This document shows positions 28,563 through 38,640 of a stretch of DNA of 64,000 nucleotides, in pieces (the first letter of the stretch is position 1; each line of letters opens with the position of its first letter). Position numbers and translations under genes: made by a program. Where the stretch lies: positions 247,360 through 311,359 of the forward strand of contig NZ_JFCB01000003.1 in the NCBI RefSeq assembly GCF_000725125.1, written 5' to 3'. A model generated the notes under the pieces. It did no database searches and had not been told where the DNA came from. It saw only the letters and a list, made by a program, of their open reading frames with translations. Source of the stretch: Streptomyces toyocaensis. GTDB taxonomy: Bacteria > Actinomycetota > Actinomycetes > Streptomycetales > Streptomycetaceae.

Positions 28563-29063
28563 ATGCCGAGGCCCACCAAGGGTGCCCGTCTGGGCGGCAG
28601 CGCCGCGCACGAGAAGCTGATGCTCGCGAACCTCGCGAAGGCGCTTTTCGAGCACGGCCGCATCACCACCACCGAGGCGAAGGCGCGCAAGCTGCGTCCG
28701 TACGCCGAGCGTCTGGTCACCAAGGCGAAGAAGGGCGACCTTCACAACCGCCGTCAGGTGCTCCAGGTGATCACGGACAAGAGCATCGTCCACACGCTCT
28801 TCACCGAGATCGGCCCGCGGTACGAGAACCGTCCCGGTGGCTACACCCGCATCACCAAGATCGGCAACCGCCGTGGCGACAACGCGCCCATGGCCGTCAT
28901 CGAGCTGGTCGAGGCGCTGACGGTGCAGCAGGAGGCCACGGGCGAGGCCGAGGCCGCCACGAAGCGCGCGGTCAAGGAAGACGCCCTCAAGAAGGACGAG
29001 GCCGTCGAGGCCAAGTCCGACGAGGCTGCCGAGGCTCCGGCCGAGGAGTCGAAGGACGCGTAA
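28563..29063 (+). CDS. rplQ: 50S ribosomal protein L17
   Basis: 166 residues against about 127 in E. coli. The conserved core (residues 1 to about 120: [37 protein letters not shown]) is followed by an acidic Ala/Glu/Lys-rich tail of about 45 residues ([19 protein letters not shown]). AGGAGA precedes the ATG at 28563. It is the last ribosomal gene of the alpha cluster. Confidence 0.97.
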   Translation: MPRPTKGARLGGSAAHEKLMLANLAKALFEHGRITTTEAKARKLRPYAERLVTKAKKGDLHNRRQVLQVITDKSIVHTLFTEIGPRYENRPGGYTRITKIGNRRGDNAPMAVIELVEALTVQQEATGEAEAATKRAVKEDALKKDEAVEAKSDEAAEAPAEESKDA

Positions 29064-29100
29064 GCGTTCTGCCGGGGGCTGTGCGTTCGCGGCTGCGGCG

Positions 29101-29145
29101 CTGTCGTGGCTGGTCGCGCAGTTCCCCGCGCCCCTTCGGGGCGCG
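29101..29145 (+). repeat. Streptomyces intergenic repeat with terminator-like hairpin, copy after rplQ
   Basis: Shares the 25-base core with the copy after rpoA. Here it runs into CGCGCCCC (29127-29134) paired with GGGGCGCG (29138-29145) around TTC, a compact hairpin 64 bases after the rplQ stop. It probably ends the rplQ transcript. Confidence 0.7.
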
Positions 29146-29205
29146 TTGCGGGTCCGCTTCTTTCCAGGAGCGGGCCCGCTTCCGTGTGGGTGAGAGGATC
29201 TCTGT

Positions 29206-30063
29206 GTGAGTGACGAAGTGCGGCCCGGGTTCGTGCGGGTGCGGCTGGATCTTTCCTATGACGGGACCGAGTTCTCCGGCTGGGCCAAGCAGGCCGGTGG
29301 ACGGCGGACCGTGCAGGGGGAGATCGAGGACGCCCTGCGGACCGTGACACGGTCCGGCGGGACGACGTACGAGCTGACCGTGGCCGGACGGACCGACGCC
29401 GGTGTGCACGCCCGGGGCCAGGTCGCGCACGTCGACCTGCCGCGGGAGGTGTGGGCCGAACACCACACGAAGCTGCTGAAGCGGCTCGCCGGACGGCTGC
29501 CGAGGGACGTGCGGGTGTGGGCGCTCAGGGAGGCGCCCGCCGGGTTCGACGCGCGGTTCTCCGCGATCTGGCGGCGCTATGCGTACCGGGTGACCGACAA
29601 CCCCGGGGGCGTCGACCCGCTGCTGCGCGGCCATGTGCTGTGGCACGACTGGCCGCTCGACGTCGACGCCATGAACGAGGCCGCGCGCGGGCTGCTGGGG
29701 GAGCACGACTTCGCCGCGTACTGCAAGCGGCGCGAGGGTGCGACGACCATCCGCACGCTCCAGCAACTGAGCCTGGAGCGGGGTGCGGACGGGATCATCA
29801 CGGCGACCGTCCGGGCGGACGCCTTCTGCCACAACATGGTGCGTTCGCTGATCGGCGCGCTGCTGTTCGTCGGCGACGGCCACCGTCCGCCGGACTGGCC
29901 GGGGAAGGTGCTGGCGGCGGGTGTACGGGACTCGGCCGTCCATGTCGTACGCCCGCACGGCCTGACCCTGGAGGAGGTCGGGTATCCCGCCGACGAGCTG
30001 CTGGCCGCCCGCAGCAGGGAGGCCCGCAACAAGCGGTCCCTGCCGGCGGCCAGGTGCTGCTGA
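29206..30063 (+). CDS. truA: tRNA pseudouridine(38-40) synthase
   Basis: 285 residues. It isomerises uridines 38-40 in the tRNA anticodon stem. The catalytic Asp is residue 64 in [32 protein letters not shown] at the N-terminus and [19 protein letters not shown] in the second half are typical. It starts at a GTG (29206) with GAGAGGA upstream. It follows rplQ after a repeat-bearing spacer and converges on the next gene 19 bases away. Confidence 0.95.
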   Translation: MSDEVRPGFVRVRLDLSYDGTEFSGWAKQAGGRRTVQGEIEDALRTVTRSGGTTYELTVAGRTDAGVHARGQVAHVDLPREVWAEHHTKLLKRLAGRLPRDVRVWALREAPAGFDARFSAIWRRYAYRVTDNPGGVDPLLRGHVLWHDWPLDVDAMNEAARGLLGEHDFAAYCKRREGATTIRTLQQLSLERGADGIITATVRADAFCHNMVRSLIGALLFVGDGHRPPDWPGKVLAAGVRDSAVHVVRPHGLTLEEVGYPADELLAARSREARNKRSLPAARCC

Positions 30064-30082
30064 TCCCGGTCCGGCGGCGGCG

Positions 30083-30970
30083 CTACCCGTTCGCCGCCGC
30101 CGACGCCTGGGCCTCGCCCCTGCGGCGGATCTGACGGAACGTGAACTCCTGGAGGTCGTCGCCCGTGGCGAACACGGTCTTGTCCTTCGTCGTCACGTCC
30201 TTGCCGTCCGTGAACCCGGCGAGGGTGAAGTAGGCGTAGCGGCCGTAGGAGTTGGTGGTCGACCGGCAGACTGCGCCGACGCAGAAGTCCTTGACGCCTC
30301 CGCCCGACAGCGACTTGACGATGCTCCTCTTGTCGGCCTGCTGCTTGGCCCTGGTCGCCTGGGCCTCGGTCCCGAAGACCGCCACGCCGACCGTCACCGC
30401 CACCTTGTCCTCGGTGTAGGTGACCCGGATCAGGCGGGTGCAGCCGTTGTCGGTGAGGACCTTGGGGAGCGTGGCCTTCGCGGCCGAGGCGCAGTTGGTG
30501 GTGTCGGCCGTCGGGCCCTTCTTGTACACCGTCTCACCCATGGTCAGCTGCGTGCCCGGGAAGAGGAGGTCGGGGCTCAGCGGGGCCTTGTCCTTCTGCG
30601 CGCTGGCGATGAAGTCCTTCGGGTCCAGCGGAGGCGGGGCGCTGGTGGGGGCGAACGACGGGACCGTGCCGGTGGGGCTCGGCAGGGAGACGTCGGAGCC
30701 ACCGGGCAGCTGGGAGGAGGCGCCGGGCGAGGCCTTCCCGCTGTCGTTCGCCGACACGACGGCGACCGCCACGGCGGTGCCTATCGCGACGGTGGCGAGT
30801 GCGCCGCCGCCTATGAACAGCAGCCGGCGCCGTTTGGCGCGGGCCTCGGACGCGTCGGCGAGCGCCGCCCAGTCGGGCGACTGGCCGGAACCGCCGCTGT
30901 TCCACGGCTGCTGGGAATTCGGTTTCCAGGGATCCCACTGCTGCGGAGGTCCCCCCTGACCAAAGCTCAT
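30083..30970 (-). CDS. Membrane-anchored hypothetical protein
   Basis: About 295 residues. A Gln/Pro/Trp-rich cytoplasmic N-terminus (MSFGQGGPPQQWDPW) is followed by one membrane segment (about residues 63-85, LLFIGGGALATVAIGTAVAV), a Pro/Ser-rich linker and an extracytoplasmic domain with Cys pairs (TNCAS/NGCTR and DFCVGAVCRS). The topology suggests a surface sensor or envelope protein. I do not recognise the domain. The ATG at 30970 is chosen; MRPM five codons... upstream at 30979 is possible. It is divergent from the GT87-like gene. Confidence 0.7.
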   Translation of the reverse strand: MSFGQGGPPQQWDPWKPNSQQPWNSGGSGQSPDWAALADASEARAKRRRLLFIGGGALATVAIGTAVAVAVVSANDSGKASPGASSQLPGGSDVSLPSPTGTVPSFAPTSAPPPLDPKDFIASAQKDKAPLSPDLLFPGTQLTMGETVYKKGPTADTTNCASAAKATLPKVLTDNGCTRLIRVTYTEDKVAVTVGVAVFGTEAQATRAKQQADKRSIVKSLSGGGVKDFCVGAVCRSTTNSYGRYAYFTLAGFTDGKDVTTKDKTVFATGDDLQEFTFRQIRRRGEAQASAAANG

Positions 30971-31044
30971 GGGGCGCATCTTAGACGGGACAAGAGGTGT
31001 GCTGGTCCGCGTCAACGGGCGTCACAGGCCCTAGCTTTGGCTCC

Positions 31045-32250
31045 ATGGCAACGGGCAAAAGCGACATCTCCGGGTGGTTGGTGCGACCTGCGGGCGGCTG
31101 GTGGTGGGCCGGACTCGTGGGTGTGCTGGGAGCGCTGACGGCGCATACGGTGCTGGTGACCTCGGACGGAGGCATGGACAACGGGATCGTCGTGGACGCC
31201 GCGCGGACCTGGCTGGACGGGGGATCGCCCTACGACGACCGGCACTTCCTCTATTTCCCGAGCGCGGTCATGGCCGCCGTCCCGCAGGCGCTGCTGCCGC
31301 GTTCCGTGCTCGACGTGCTGGTGCCGGTCGCGGTGACCGTCGCCCTGGCGCTGGGCTGGGCCTGCGCGCTGCTGCTGCACCGGGTGCCGCTGCGCAGCAG
31401 GCTCGCCGTCCTCGGGCTGCTGGGCCTCGCCGCCGGCTTCGCGCCGTTCGGGCAGCTGGTGCGGCTGGGGAACTGGACGGTGACGGCCGTGCTGGCGCTG
31501 CCGCTGTGCCTGCTGCTGGCGAGCCGGAACCGGTGGGTCGCGGCGGGTGCGGTCATCGGAGTGGCGGTGGCGCTGAAGCCGCTGCTCGCGCCGATGGCGC
31601 TGCTGTTCCTCTTCGCCCGCCGCTGGGGTGCGCTGGCCCTGGTGGTCCTGGTGCCGGCGGTCTCCTCCGTGGTGGCGGCGCTGTTCCTGCCCGACCCCAC
31701 GGGCTTCCTCACCCGCACCCTGCCCTTCCTGCTGAGCGGCGACGACGCCTTCGTACGCCTCTACGAGGCCTCGCCGGCGGCCGTGCTGCCCCGGCTCGGC
31801 CTGCCCCGGGCCCCGGCCACGGCGCTCGCGCTGCTCATGGCCGCCACGGGCGTCGTGTGCGCGTACGTGCGCTGGCGCGGGCCGGGTCCGGTGCCGCTGC
31901 GCCTCACGGAGACGTCCGCCGGGCTGATGCTGTCCGCGTTCCTGGTGTCCCGGCCCTCCTACAACCACTACCTCCTGGTCGTGCTGCCGCTGCTGCTCGC
32001 CGGGCTGCCGTATGCCGGTGCGGTGGCCCGGCGGCCCTGGTTCTGGCTCTCCCTGGTGCCTCAGCTCCCGGGGGTGACCTGGCCGTGGCTGGAGTCGGGG
32101 AAGCGGCGGGCGTTCCGGGACGCCTTCACGCTGTGTGCGCTGGCGGTGACCGTCTCGTACCACTGTGTGCGGGGTGCGCGGGTGACCCGCGGGGCCGACG
32201 GACCGCCGGAGACGCGGGAGGGGCGGCGTCCGGCCGTAGAATCGGCGTAG
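31045..32250 (+). CDS. DUF2029/GT87-type membrane glycosyltransferase
   Basis: 401 residues with about ten membrane segments. The pattern fits the polyprenol-phosphate-mannose-dependent alpha-1,2-mannosyltransferase family (GT-C fold): an early acidic loop MDNGIVVDAARTWLDGGSPY, the Phe-Pro segment LYFPSAVMA, GNWTVTAVLALPL, and late SRPSYNHYLLVVLPLLLAG. It probably extends a mannose-containing envelope glycoconjugate or glycoprotein outside the membrane. The ATG at 31045 is preferred to an in-frame 30997 start that would overlap the neighbouring gene's leader. Exact acceptor unknown. Confidence 0.75.
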   Translation: MATGKSDISGWLVRPAGGWWWAGLVGVLGALTAHTVLVTSDGGMDNGIVVDAARTWLDGGSPYDDRHFLYFPSAVMAAVPQALLPRSVLDVLVPVAVTVALALGWACALLLHRVPLRSRLAVLGLLGLAAGFAPFGQLVRLGNWTVTAVLALPLCLLLASRNRWVAAGAVIGVAVALKPLLAPMALLFLFARRWGALALVVLVPAVSSVVAALFLPDPTGFLTRTLPFLLSGDDAFVRLYEASPAAVLPRLGLPRAPATALALLMAATGVVCAYVRWRGPGPVPLRLTETSAGLMLSAFLVSRPSYNHYLLVVLPLLLAGLPYAGAVARRPWFWLSLVPQLPGVTWPWLESGKRRAFRDAFTLCALAVTVSYHCVRGARVTRGADGPPETREGRRPAVESA

Positions 32251-32271
32251 CCCACCGACGGCGGTCTCGTT

Positions 32272-32301
32272 TTGACCCGTCCGGCCGAGCATGGGTATTC
32301 T
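32272..32301 (+). promoter_or_regulatory. Vegetative promoter for rplM-rpsI
   Basis: TTGACC (32272-32277), an 18-base spacer and TATTCT (32296-32301), a very good HrdB-type match. It predicts a leader of about 175 bases before rplM. Confidence 0.7.
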
Positions 32302-32482
32302 GCATGTTCGTTGTGTGTAGTGGCTTACTCATTCTCACGTGAGGGGCCCTTACACCGGTCCACCGGGCCGATGACCAGCGACCAGCACGCGGTTTGCGTC
32401 ACCGCTGTGCGGTCAGGGCTGTCGTGATCGTCTTCGGTGACCTTGTCAGGACCATTCACTGAAGAAGCGAAGGCTACGAACC

Positions 32483-32926
32483 GTGCGTACGTACAGCCCC
32501 AAGCCCGGCGATGTGACGCGCCAGTGGCACGTCATCGACGCTCAGGACGTCGTCCTGGGCCGTCTGGCCTCCACTGCGGCCTCCATCCTGCGCGGCAAGC
32601 ACAAGCCGATCTACGCGCCCCACGTCGACACCGGTGACTTCGTCATCGTCATCAACGCGGACAAGGTGCACCTCTCCGGCAACAAGCGGACCCAGAAGAT
32701 GGCGTACCGCCACTCGGGTTACCCGGGTGGTCTGCGCTCCGTCCGCTACGACGAGCTGCTCGCGAAGAACCCCGAGAAGGCCATCGAGAAGGCCGTCAAG
32801 GGCATGCTCCCCAAGAACACCCTGGGCCGTCAGATGCTCTCGAAGCTGAAGGTCTACTCGGGCGACCAGCACCCGCACGCTGCCCAGCAGCCGGTGCCGT
32901 TCGAGATCACCCAGGTCGCGCAGTAA
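32483..32926 (+). CDS. rplM: 50S ribosomal protein L13
   Basis: 147 residues. Conserved are [36 protein letters not shown] and [19 protein letters not shown]. It is an early 50S assembly protein. GTG start at 32483. It is co-transcribed with rpsI 41 bases downstream, as in most bacteria. Confidence 0.98.
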   Translation: MRTYSPKPGDVTRQWHVIDAQDVVLGRLASTAASILRGKHKPIYAPHVDTGDFVIVINADKVHLSGNKRTQKMAYRHSGYPGGLRSVRYDELLAKNPEKAIEKAVKGMLPKNTLGRQMLSKLKVYSGDQHPHAAQQPVPFEITQVAQ

Positions 32927-32967
32927 GTCCGGCCACCCCTAAGACTGAAGAGAATCTGAGGAGAATC

Positions 32968-33480
32968 GTGGCCGAGACCACTGCCGAGCAGCCGCTCGAA
33001 GAGCTTGACATCGACAGCTACACCACCGAGTCCGAGGTGCCCGTCGAGGGCGAGTACACCTCGGAGTCCATGGCCTCCCGCTTCGGCGAGCCCCAGCCGG
33101 CCGCCGGCCTGGGCCGCCGCAAGAACGCCATCGCCCGCGTCCGGATCGTCCCGGGCACCGGCAAGTGGAAGATCAACGGTCGCACCCTCGAGGACTACTT
33201 CCCGAACAAGGTGCACCAGCAGGAAGTCAACGAGCCCTTCAAGGTGCTCGAGCTCGAGGGCCGTTACGACGTCATCGCCCGCATCGCGGGTGGCGGTGTC
33301 TCCGGTCAGGCCGGTGCGCTCCGTCTCGGTGTCGCCCGTGCGCTGAACGAGGCGGACGTCGACAACAACCGCGGCGCGCTGAAGAAGGCCGGCTTCCTGC
33401 GCCGCGACGACCGTGCGGTCGAGCGCAAGAAGGCCGGTCTGAAGAAGGCCCGCAAGGCCCCGCAGTACAGCAAGCGCTAA
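32968..33480 (+). CDS. rpsI: 30S ribosomal protein S9
   Basis: 170 residues, about 40 longer than E. coli S9 because of an acidic N-terminal extension (residues 1 to about 45, [19 protein letters not shown]). The core begins at [15 protein letters not shown], and the C-terminus [12 protein letters not shown] ends in the Lys-Arg that reaches P-site tRNA. GTG start at 32968 with GAGGAGA upstream. A classic terminator follows. Confidence 0.98.
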   Translation: MAETTAEQPLEELDIDSYTTESEVPVEGEYTSESMASRFGEPQPAAGLGRRKNAIARVRIVPGTGKWKINGRTLEDYFPNKVHQQEVNEPFKVLELEGRYDVIARIAGGGVSGQAGALRLGVARALNEADVDNNRGALKKAGFLRRDDRAVERKKAGLKKARKAPQYSKR

Positions 33481-33503
33481 TCACAGGGCGCTCGCGCGTA
33501 CTC

Positions 33504-33550
33504 CGAACGCCCCGGCGGCACGCCACAGTGCTGCCGGGGCGTTCGTTTAT
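33504..33550 (+). terminator. Intrinsic terminator after rpsI
   Basis: The stem of 33504-33520 with 33529-33545 (CGAACGCCCCGGCGGCA against TGCTGCCGGGGCGTTCG) is 17 base pairs with one G-T wobble and an 8-base loop, and it is followed by TTTATT. This is the best Rho-independent terminator in the window. Confidence 0.9.
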
Positions 33551-33866
33551 TCACTGCCGTGGGCGTATAACGGCACAAGGCGCTCAAACGCTAATGTGAT
33601 CTGATGGTCGGGCGTCGGGTGTCGGGCATGGCCGGTGCCCGGCGGGGCGGCTGCGGTGGGCCCGGGGTGCGTGCCTGGGACGCGTGTCCGGGGTGCGGAG
33701 CCGCGGTCGCATCGCCGGCTGCGGCGGTCGTGAGGTCGCGAACTGGTGACGTCGTGAACTCGTGACGGTCGTCGGGTCCCGGCCGTCGACACACACGCCT
33801 CGTCAGTGGCACGGCCATCGGCCGTACGGCTGCACATACTGAACTGACGCTTCCTCAGGAGGACAA
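33551..33866. other. Gene-free region upstream of glmM
   Basis: About 315 bases without a supported gene. A possible -10 box TATAAC is at 33566-33571, without a good -35. A 54-codon reading frame from the ATG at 33604, containing ACPGCG, has no ribosome-binding site and was not accepted. The glmM ribosome-binding site AGGAGG is at the right edge. Confidence 0.5.
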
Positions 33867-35225
33867 GTGGGACGACTCTTCGGCACGGACGGCGTGCGCG
33901 GTGTCGCGAACGCGGACCTGACGGCGGAGATGGCGCTCGGCCTGTCCGTCGCCGCGGCGCACGTACTGGCCGAGGCGGGCACGTTCGAGGGGCACCGGCC
34001 CACCGCCGTGGTCGGGCGTGACCCGCGCGCGTCCGGAGAGTTCCTGGAGGCCGCCGTGGTCGCCGGCCTCGCGAGCGCGGGCGTGGACGTCCTGCGCGTC
34101 GGCGTGCTGCCGACGCCGGCGGTGGCGTACCTCACCGGCGCGCTCGGCGCCGACCTCGGTGTGATGCTCTCCGCGAGCCACAACGCCATGCCGGACAACG
34201 GCATCAAGTTCTTCGCGCGCGGCGGGCACAAGCTCGCCGACGAGCTGGAGGACCGGATCGAGTCCGTGTACGAGGAGCACCGCACCGGCGCGCCGTGGGA
34301 CCGGCCGACCGGCGCCGGCGTCGGCCGTGTGCGGGACTACGAGGAGGGGCTGGAGAAGTACGTCGCGCACCTCGTCGGCGTTCTCCCGAACCGGCTGGAC
34401 GGTCTGCGGATCGTCCTCGACGAGGCGCACGGTGCCGCCGCGCAGGTCTCGCCGGAGGCGTTCACGCGGGCCGGGGCCGAGGTCGTCACGATCGGGGCCG
34501 AGCCGGACGGGCTCAACATCAACGACGGCTGCGGCTCGACCCACCTCGACCGGCTCAAGGCCGCGGTCGTCGAGCACGGGGCCGCGCTGGGTATCGCGCA
34601 CGACGGCGACGCCGACCGGTGCCTGGCCGTGGACCACACCGGTGAGGAGGTCGACGGCGATCAGATCCTCGCGGTGCTGGCGCTGGCGATGCGGGAGCGG
34701 TCCGCGCTGCGGTCCGACACCGTCGTGGCGACGGTGATGTCGAACCTCGGGTTCAAGCTGGCGATGGAGCGGGAGGGCATCCGGCTGGTGCAGACCGCTG
34801 TCGGTGACCGTTACGTGCTGGAGGAGATGAAGCAGAAGGACTACGCCCTCGGGGGCGAGCAGTCCGGGCACGTCATCATCCTCGACCACGCGACGACCGG
34901 TGACGGCACGCTGACCGGTCTGCTGCTCGCGGCTCGGGTCGCCGGGACCGGGCGGACGCTGCGGGAGCTGGCGTCGGTGATGGAGCGGCTTCCGCAGGTG
35001 CTGATCAACGTTCCGGACGTGGACAAGTCCCGGGTGAAGACCTCCGCGGAGCTCGCGGCGTCGGTCGGCGAGGCGGAGCGGGAACTGGGGGAGACAGGGC
35101 GCGTGCTCCTGCGGCCCTCGGGCACGGAGCCGTTGGTCCGCGTGATGGTCGAAGCGGCGGACATCGACCAGGCCCGTTCGGTGGCCGGGCGCCTGGCGGA
35201 CGCGGTGAAGTCCGCGCTGGGGTAG
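33867..35225 (+). CDS. glmM: Phosphoglucosamine mutase
   Basis: 452 residues. It converts glucosamine-6-phosphate to glucosamine-1-phosphate for UDP-GlcNAc and peptidoglycan synthesis. The four-domain phosphohexomutase layout is clear: the N-terminal [14 protein letters not shown], the active-site phosphoserine loop [17 protein letters not shown] (Ser 104), the metal loop AHDGDADRC, the sugar loop GGEQSGHVI, and the C-terminal phosphate-binding [17 protein letters not shown] start at 33867 with AGGAGG close upstream. glmS lies 3.5 kb away, so both enzymes of the route are here. Confidence 0.97.
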   Translation: MGRLFGTDGVRGVANADLTAEMALGLSVAAAHVLAEAGTFEGHRPTAVVGRDPRASGEFLEAAVVAGLASAGVDVLRVGVLPTPAVAYLTGALGADLGVMLSASHNAMPDNGIKFFARGGHKLADELEDRIESVYEEHRTGAPWDRPTGAGVGRVRDYEEGLEKYVAHLVGVLPNRLDGLRIVLDEAHGAAAQVSPEAFTRAGAEVVTIGAEPDGLNINDGCGSTHLDRLKAAVVEHGAALGIAHDGDADRCLAVDHTGEEVDGDQILAVLALAMRERSALRSDTVVATVMSNLGFKLAMEREGIRLVQTAVGDRYVLEEMKQKDYALGGEQSGHVIILDHATTGDGTLTGLLLAARVAGTGRTLRELASVMERLPQVLINVPDVDKSRVKTSAELAASVGEAERELGETGRVLLRPSGTEPLVRVMVEAADIDQARSVAGRLADAVKSALG

Positions 35226-35685
35226 GTGCGCGTCGCGCGTCGTGTGCCTGCGGCGCAGCGGTCTGTGCGGTGGGGGTGCGCGTAGCGCCTTCGGGTGGTG
35301 GGTGGGTCGGGGTCGGGTCGGGGGTGTCCGTCCTCGGACCGGCGCGACCGGGTCGGCCGGTGGAGGTGCGGGGTGCTTGTTCGCACCAGCCGCTGCGGGC
35401 GCACACCCCCGCCCCGCCCCCTCCGCGCCGTCGGCGGCCGCAGGCGGGCTACACCGCGAGCGGCCCGCCGTTCCCGCCGTCCCGCCCGGCAACCGTTCCC
35501 GCCGTCCCCGGCGTTCTCGCGGGCAGTCGTGCCGCTGGGGCGGCACGGGTGGGCGCGACGGCACCCCGCGGGCGCCGGGCTGCGCAACCTCCCCCGGTCA
35601 GCATCCGCGCCGGGCACCCCCTGGGCGCCGGGCTGCGTCCAACCTCCCCCCGGCCTCCACCCGCGCCGGGCGTCGTGTGCCTCCG
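35226..35685. repeat. Repeat-rich convergent spacer between glmM and the DUF389 gene
   Basis: About 460 bases without a supported gene. A hairpin CGTGCCGC (35528-35535) with GCGGCACG (35540-35547) can terminate either strand. It is followed by an imperfect tandem repeat of 53-base period: unit 1 at 35571-35623 and unit 2 at about 35624-35676, both starting GGCGCCGGGCTGCG and ending in CGCGCCGGGC. The open frames across it are low-complexity consequences of base composition. Confidence 0.55.
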
Positions 35686-36633
35686 TCAAGCGGACCTGCG
35701 TCTGTGCAGGCGTTCGTGCTGCCTGGACCAGAGGGCCTTCTGCGTCAGCAGGGTCAGCGTCCCCGCGAGGGTGATCCCCAGCAGGTTGAGCAGCAGCTGC
35801 TGGGACGAACCCCACGTCTGCACCGTGTCCCCGTAACTCAGCGCCACGGCGGCGTTCGCCGCGGCCGGCACCGTCGTCACCGAGATGGCGACCCCCACCA
35901 GCGCACCCGACTTCGCCGACGTCAGCGACAGCGTGCCGGCCGCTCCGGCCAGTACCGCCACGACGAAGGAGAACCAGTCGGGCGCGTACACGAAACCGGT
36001 CTGCGGCCGCTCGCCCTCCAGCTTCTCCTCGGTGAACAGTCCGACCGCGTCCATGAAGAGGCTGAAACCCACCGTCAGCGCCATCGCCACCGCGAACCCC
36101 ACCAGCAGCGCCACCATCGAACGCGCCGCGAGACGCGGCCGGCGCTGCACCACCGCCGTGGAGATGCCGGCCAGCGGGCCGAACTCCGGGCCCACCGCCA
36201 TGGCGCCCACGATCAGGACCGCGTTGTCCAGGACGACACCGCACGCCGCGATCATGGTCGCCAGTGTGAGGAACGCGAGATAGGTGACCGAGAGGGTCGA
36301 CTCCTCGTGGGTGGCCTCGGTCAGGTGCTCCCACAGCACCGCGTCCGCGCTCTCGCCCGGTGCCTCCTTCTCGGCCTTGTCCGCGCGCTGCGACAGCGCC
36401 AGGTCGACGTTCTCCACGGCGATGGAACCGGTCGCGTCCAGTCCGAGCCGCTGCAACCCGCTGAGCAGGTCGTCCCCGGCCTCCCGGGCCACGTCGCACA
36501 GCACGACGTCCCCGGCGGGGTCGCGGGCGGCACCCGGCAGGACACAGAGGTGCGCGGTCCCGATCGTCCCCTCGATCAACCGGACCACGTCGTCGGTCCG
36601 TTCGGCGGGTGTGATCAGGCGCAGGTGCAGCAT
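35686..36633 (-). CDS. DUF389 membrane protein
   Basis: 315 residues. Residues 1 to about 80 form a soluble N-terminal domain (LHLRLITPAERTDDVVRLIE, with GDVVLCDVAREAGDDLL). A hydrophobic core with about six membrane segments follows (LAFLTLATMIAACGVVLDNAVLIVGAMAVGPEFGP region and later ones), the hallmark of the DUF389 family. Function is not established. The region VGAMAVGPEFGPL is the conserved family signature. It starts 28 bases after the coaA stop on the same strand, so both are likely in one transcript. Confidence 0.85.
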   Translation of the reverse strand: MLHLRLITPAERTDDVVRLIEGTIGTAHLCVLPGAARDPAGDVVLCDVAREAGDDLLSGLQRLGLDATGSIAVENVDLALSQRADKAEKEAPGESADAVLWEHLTEATHEESTLSVTYLAFLTLATMIAACGVVLDNAVLIVGAMAVGPEFGPLAGISTAVVQRRPRLAARSMVALLVGFAVAMALTVGFSLFMDAVGLFTEEKLEGERPQTGFVYAPDWFSFVVAVLAGAAGTLSLTSAKSGALVGVAISVTTVPAAANAAVALSYGDTVQTWGSSQQLLLNLLGITLAGTLTLLTQKALWSRQHERLHRRRSA

Positions 36634-36661
36634 GGCGGCAGCGTAGCCGCCGTGGTCCGGT

Positions 36662-37651
36662 TCACAGCTTGCGCAGGCTGAGACGCTGGACCTTGTGGTC
36701 CGGGCCCTTGCGCAGGACCAGGGTGGCCCGGCCCCGGGTGGGGGCGATGTTCTCCACCAGGTTGGGCTTGTTGATGGTGCGCCACATCGTGCGGGCGTAG
36801 TCGAGGGCCTCCTCCTCGGAGACCTGGGTGTACTTGCGGAAGTACGACGACGGGTCCTGGAACGCGGTCTCGCGCAGCCTCTTGAAGCGGTGGAGGTACC
36901 AGCGCTCGATGTCCTCGGTGCGGGCGTCGACGTACACGCTGAAGTCGAAGTAGTCGGCGAGCCCGACCCGGGTGCGGCCGTCCTGGCCGGGCAGGGCGGG
37001 CTGGAGGACGTTGAGTCCCTCGACGATCAGGATGTCCGGGCGGCGCACGGTGAGCTTCTCGCCCGGGACGATGTCGTAGATCAGGTGGGAGTAGACGGGG
37101 GCCGTGACCTCGGCCTTGCCCGCCTTGATGTCGGCGACGAAGCGGGTGAGGGCGCGGCGGTCGTACGACTCGGGGAAGCCCTTGCGCGACATCAGGCCGC
37201 GCTCCTGGAGCTCCCTGGTCGGCAGCAGGAAGCCGTCCGTGGTGACCAGCTCCACGCGGGGGTGTTCCGGCCAGCGGGACAGCAGGGCGCGGAGCAGCCG
37301 GGCCACGGTGGACTTGCCGACGGCCACGGAACCGGCGACCCCTATGACGAAGGGTGTGCCCGACTGGGAGCCCTGCTCGCCGAGGAACGTGTTCAGGGCG
37401 CCCCGGAGGCCGTCGGTGGCCCCGACGTAGAGATTGAGCAGCCGGGAGAGCGGGAGGTAGATGTCCCGTACCTCGTCGAGGTCGATGACGTCACCGAGAC
37501 CGCGCAGCTGTTCGACCTCGGCGGCCGACAGTGGCAGCGGGGTCTTGTCGCGCAGCGCGCTCCACTCGGCGCGGGTGAGGTCGACGTAGGGAGTCGCCTC
37601 CGGCCGCTGCCGGTGGGCGCTCCGGGGCATCGAGGAGACCGGAGAGATCAC
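36662..37651 (-). CDS. coaA: Type I pantothenate kinase
   Basis: 329 residues. It phosphorylates pantothenate, the first and usually rate-limiting step of coenzyme A synthesis. The P-loop is [14 protein letters not shown] in [47 protein letters not shown] and [12 protein letters not shown] are type I hallmarks, and [15 protein letters not shown] follows. GTG start at 37651; an ATG seven codons in is the alternative. It is followed by the DUF389 gene. In this class the enzyme is feedback-inhibited by CoA. Confidence 0.96.
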   Translation of the reverse strand: MISPVSSMPRSAHRQRPEATPYVDLTRAEWSALRDKTPLPLSAAEVEQLRGLGDVIDLDEVRDIYLPLSRLLNLYVGATDGLRGALNTFLGEQGSQSGTPFVIGVAGSVAVGKSTVARLLRALLSRWPEHPRVELVTTDGFLLPTRELQERGLMSRKGFPESYDRRALTRFVADIKAGKAEVTAPVYSHLIYDIVPGEKLTVRRPDILIVEGLNVLQPALPGQDGRTRVGLADYFDFSVYVDARTEDIERWYLHRFKRLRETAFQDPSSYFRKYTQVSEEEALDYARTMWRTINKPNLVENIAPTRGRATLVLRKGPDHKVQRLSLRKL

Positions 37652-37842
37652 AGTCCATTGTTAACGGAGTTCGAACGCGGCGACAGGTGGGCTGCGTCAC
37701 GCCCGCCCGTCGCCGGGGATCACGTGCTGATCACGGTCGCATACCGGGTGGTCGTTCGAAGATCATTTCGTGGGGTTCCCGTGGTTAAGGTGCGCGCAAT
37801 GCGTCGCGGATTCCTCCCGCGCCTTCGAGAAAGAGTTCCCCC

Positions 37843-38628
37843 GTGAGAACCAGCGCCGTCCGTCGTACCGTGTTCGCCGCCTCCGCCGCCGCACTGGCCC
37901 TGCTCGTCACCGCCTGTGGTGGCTCCGGCGACGAGGGCAAGAGCGGCGACGGCAAGGGCAAGGCCGACTCGGCCGCTTCCGCCGCGCCGGCGGACAAGGC
38001 GCTCGGCGCCGCCGAGCTGGAGAAGGCCGCGCTCGCCCAGTCGGACGTCAAGAGCGGAAAGGTCGCCACCAAGCTTCCGGCGACGGACGACATCACCGAG
38101 GACCAGGTGAAGTCCGGCGACGCGGCCTGCCTGCCGCTGGCCCACGCCCAGGCCGGTGTGGCCCAGGGTGAGCCCGCGGCGACCGTGAAGCGGTCCTGGA
38201 CGGGGGAGCCCGTCAAGCCCTCCGAGGGCACGAAGCCCGAGGACGCCCTGCTGGCCGCCCTCGACGTGGACAAGATGCTGATCAACCTCGCCTCCTACGA
38301 CGGCGACGGTGCCGCGCAGGCGCTGAAGGGCCTGACCACCGCCGCCGAGAAGTGCGCGGGCGGCTTCACCGCCACCGTGGCCGGTGAGGAGATGAAGGTC
38401 GTCAAGGTCGCCACGACCGCCGCGCCGGAGGGCGGGGACGAGGGCACCGCGATCACCCTGACCGTGGCCGCCGAGGAGGACGTCAAGGCACCGAGCAAGA
38501 TCGTCGTCGTCCGCAAGGGCGCCACCCTGGTCTCGTTCAGTGCCGTCAATCTGGCCGCCATGGCCACCGGCGAGGACTTCGAGGTCCCGGCGGACGTCGT
38601 CGACGCCCAGGTCGGCAAGCTCGGCTGA
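37843..38628 (+). CDS. Hypothetical lipoprotein
   Basis: 261 residues with a lipoprotein signal: RTSAVRR n-region, hydrophobic core, and lipobox LVTAC, so Cys 25 becomes lipidated and the protein is anchored outside the membrane. A Gly/Lys/Asp linker (SGDGKGKADSAA) precedes a soluble domain with Cys at AACLPLA and EKCAGGF, likely one disulfide. No enzyme motif recognised. GTG start at 37843, divergent from coaA. A strong terminator follows directly, so it is a single-gene unit. Confidence 0.8.
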   Translation: MRTSAVRRTVFAASAAALALLVTACGGSGDEGKSGDGKGKADSAASAAPADKALGAAELEKAALAQSDVKSGKVATKLPATDDITEDQVKSGDAACLPLAHAQAGVAQGEPAATVKRSWTGEPVKPSEGTKPEDALLAALDVDKMLINLASYDGDGAAQALKGLTTAAEKCAGGFTATVAGEEMKVVKVATTAAPEGGDEGTAITLTVAAEEDVKAPSKIVVVRKGATLVSFSAVNLAAMATGEDFEVPADVVDAQVGKLG

Positions 38629-38640
38629 CGTCGCGTCGCC

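Noticed and set aside
33604..33768. 54-codon frame with ACPGCG suggesting a small zinc protein
   Set aside because: No ribosome-binding site; Gly/Arg/Ala-rich composition is expected from the local GC content.
35242..36681. Plus-strand 479-codon frame across the glmM/DUF389 gap
   Set aside because: It lies opposite the DUF389 gene and through repeats; the product is Arg/Gln-rich low complexity.
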